A stretch of DNA of 7,080 nucleotides from an uncultured Lachnospiraceae bacterium. Its GTDB lineage: Bacteria; Bacillota; Clostridia; Lachnospirales; Lachnospiraceae. The DNA is taken from assembly GCA_947594085.1 (NCBI GenBank), contig CANQEB010000123.1, forward strand, positions 1 through 7,080, written 5' to 3'. The translations under genes were made by a program, and so were the position numbers. This document shows, piece after piece, positions 6,714 through 7,080 of the stretch. A model generated the notes under the pieces. That model did not search any database, had not been told where the DNA came from, and was given only the letters and a program-made list of their open reading frames with translations. The stretch's first letter is position 1. Every line of letters begins with the position of its first letter.

Positions 6714-7080
6714 TCAGTTCACCTCTCTTTCGATTTCCATCATGTCGATGCTTTTGACCACGTCTGTGGCAAGTCCGAACTTCAACGCTTCTTCCGCGTC
6801 GAAGAAACTGTCCTTACGGGTATAGCTCTCTACCATTTTCAACGGTTGTCCCGTGCGCTCGGCGATGATACCTGCGATGATGTGGCTCACTTTCCGCAGA
6901 TCGTCGAGATGCACCTGCAGCTCATCCGGCTTCAGTCCTGAGAAGTCCGCTTTTCCGTAAGATGGATCGTGGATCATGATCTTGCTGTGCGGCAGCATAT
7001 AGCGCCTGTCCGCTCCGAGAAACAGGATAGCACCCATGCTGGCGGCTGTTCCAGTGCATTGTAGGCGGAGCGCAGATCGC
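6714..7080 (-). CDS. ClpP-like serine protease, C-terminal part (5' end outside window, possible frameshift)
   Basis: The C-terminal two thirds of a ClpP/SDH-family self-compartmentalising serine protease. The catalytic triad is visible: Ser in CTGTAASMGA (codon 7038-7040), His in KIMIHDPS (codon 6969-6971) and Asp in YTRKDSFFDAEEA, followed by the usual FGLATDVV near the end. The spacing between these motifs matches housekeeping ClpP, and the tail IDMMEIEREVN is short. The reading frame stays open to the window edge, but just before CTGTAAS it reads RSALRLQ. The +1-shifted frame there reads DLRSAYNALE, which looks much more like the helix before the active site (GLAIYDTMQ in housekeeping ClpP). 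A small deletion with a frame change is therefore possible. An internal ATG at 7035-7037 would lose the catalytic Ser and is not a credible start. As first visible gene of the operon with the VirD4-like ATPase, it is more likely a mobile-element or phage-type ClpP than the housekeeping one. Confidence 0.75.
   Translation of the reverse strand, partial: RSALRLQCTGTAASMGAILFLGADRRYMLPHSKIMIHDPSYGKADFSGLKPDELQVHLDDLRKVSHIIAGIIAERTGQPLKMVESYTRKDSFFDAEEALKFGLATDVVKSIDMMEIEREVN
6722..6728 (-). promoter_or_regulatory. ribosome binding site of the 123-aa gene
   Basis: AGAGAGG, 9 nt before the GTG start at 6712-6710, embedded in the codons for the last residues of the ClpP-like protein. Confidence 0.6.

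Overview
The window looks like a chromosomal segment of a GC-rich Clostridia, most likely a member of the Lachnospiraceae. This is inferred from the style of the proteins (a Clostridia-type GGDEF protein with several PAS-like sensor modules, a glycoside-cation symporter, a conjugation-type ATPase with a ClpP-like protease) and from strong AGGAGG-type ribosome binding sites. I ran no search, so the taxon is a judgement. Almost all coding is on the minus strand, so the genes read from right to left.

Right block (about 4534-7080, minus): a tight operon that looks like part of an integrated mobile element. In order of transcription it holds a ClpP-like serine protease (cut by the window edge and possibly frame-broken), an unrecognised 123-aa protein, an unrecognised 162-aa protein and a 426-aa VirD4/TraG-type ATPase without membrane anchor. 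The first three genes are spaced by 1 nt or overlap by 4 nt, and each downstream start has a visible Shine-Dalgarno sequence. The operon ends with a perfect AAGGAGG just after the ATPase stop codon that has no usable gene behind it, then a GAAA-loop hairpin and a T-run.

Middle (4256-4533): a non-coding junction with that terminator-like region, an extended -10 promoter reading left, and a leader of about 155 nt that can fold into a convincing stem-loop and can also form competing pairings involving the weak ribosome binding site of the next gene.

Left block (72-4255, minus): an operon encoding a diguanylate cyclase-type GGDEF protein with three related sensor modules, a GPH-family sugar:cation symporter starting 3 nt after it, and an alpha/beta hydrolase of the lysophospholipase/monoacylglycerol lipase type 77 nt further on. 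The likely theme is sensing coupled to uptake of a glycoside and cleavage of an ester, but the substrates cannot be read from sequence. At the far left, the last codons of a plus-strand gene appear to converge on the hydrolase, the two stop codons overlapping.

The best candidates for something new are the ClpP-like/two unknowns/soluble VirD4-like ATPase cassette and the structured leader of the GGDEF gene. No tRNA, rRNA, CRISPR array or insertion sequence was seen.
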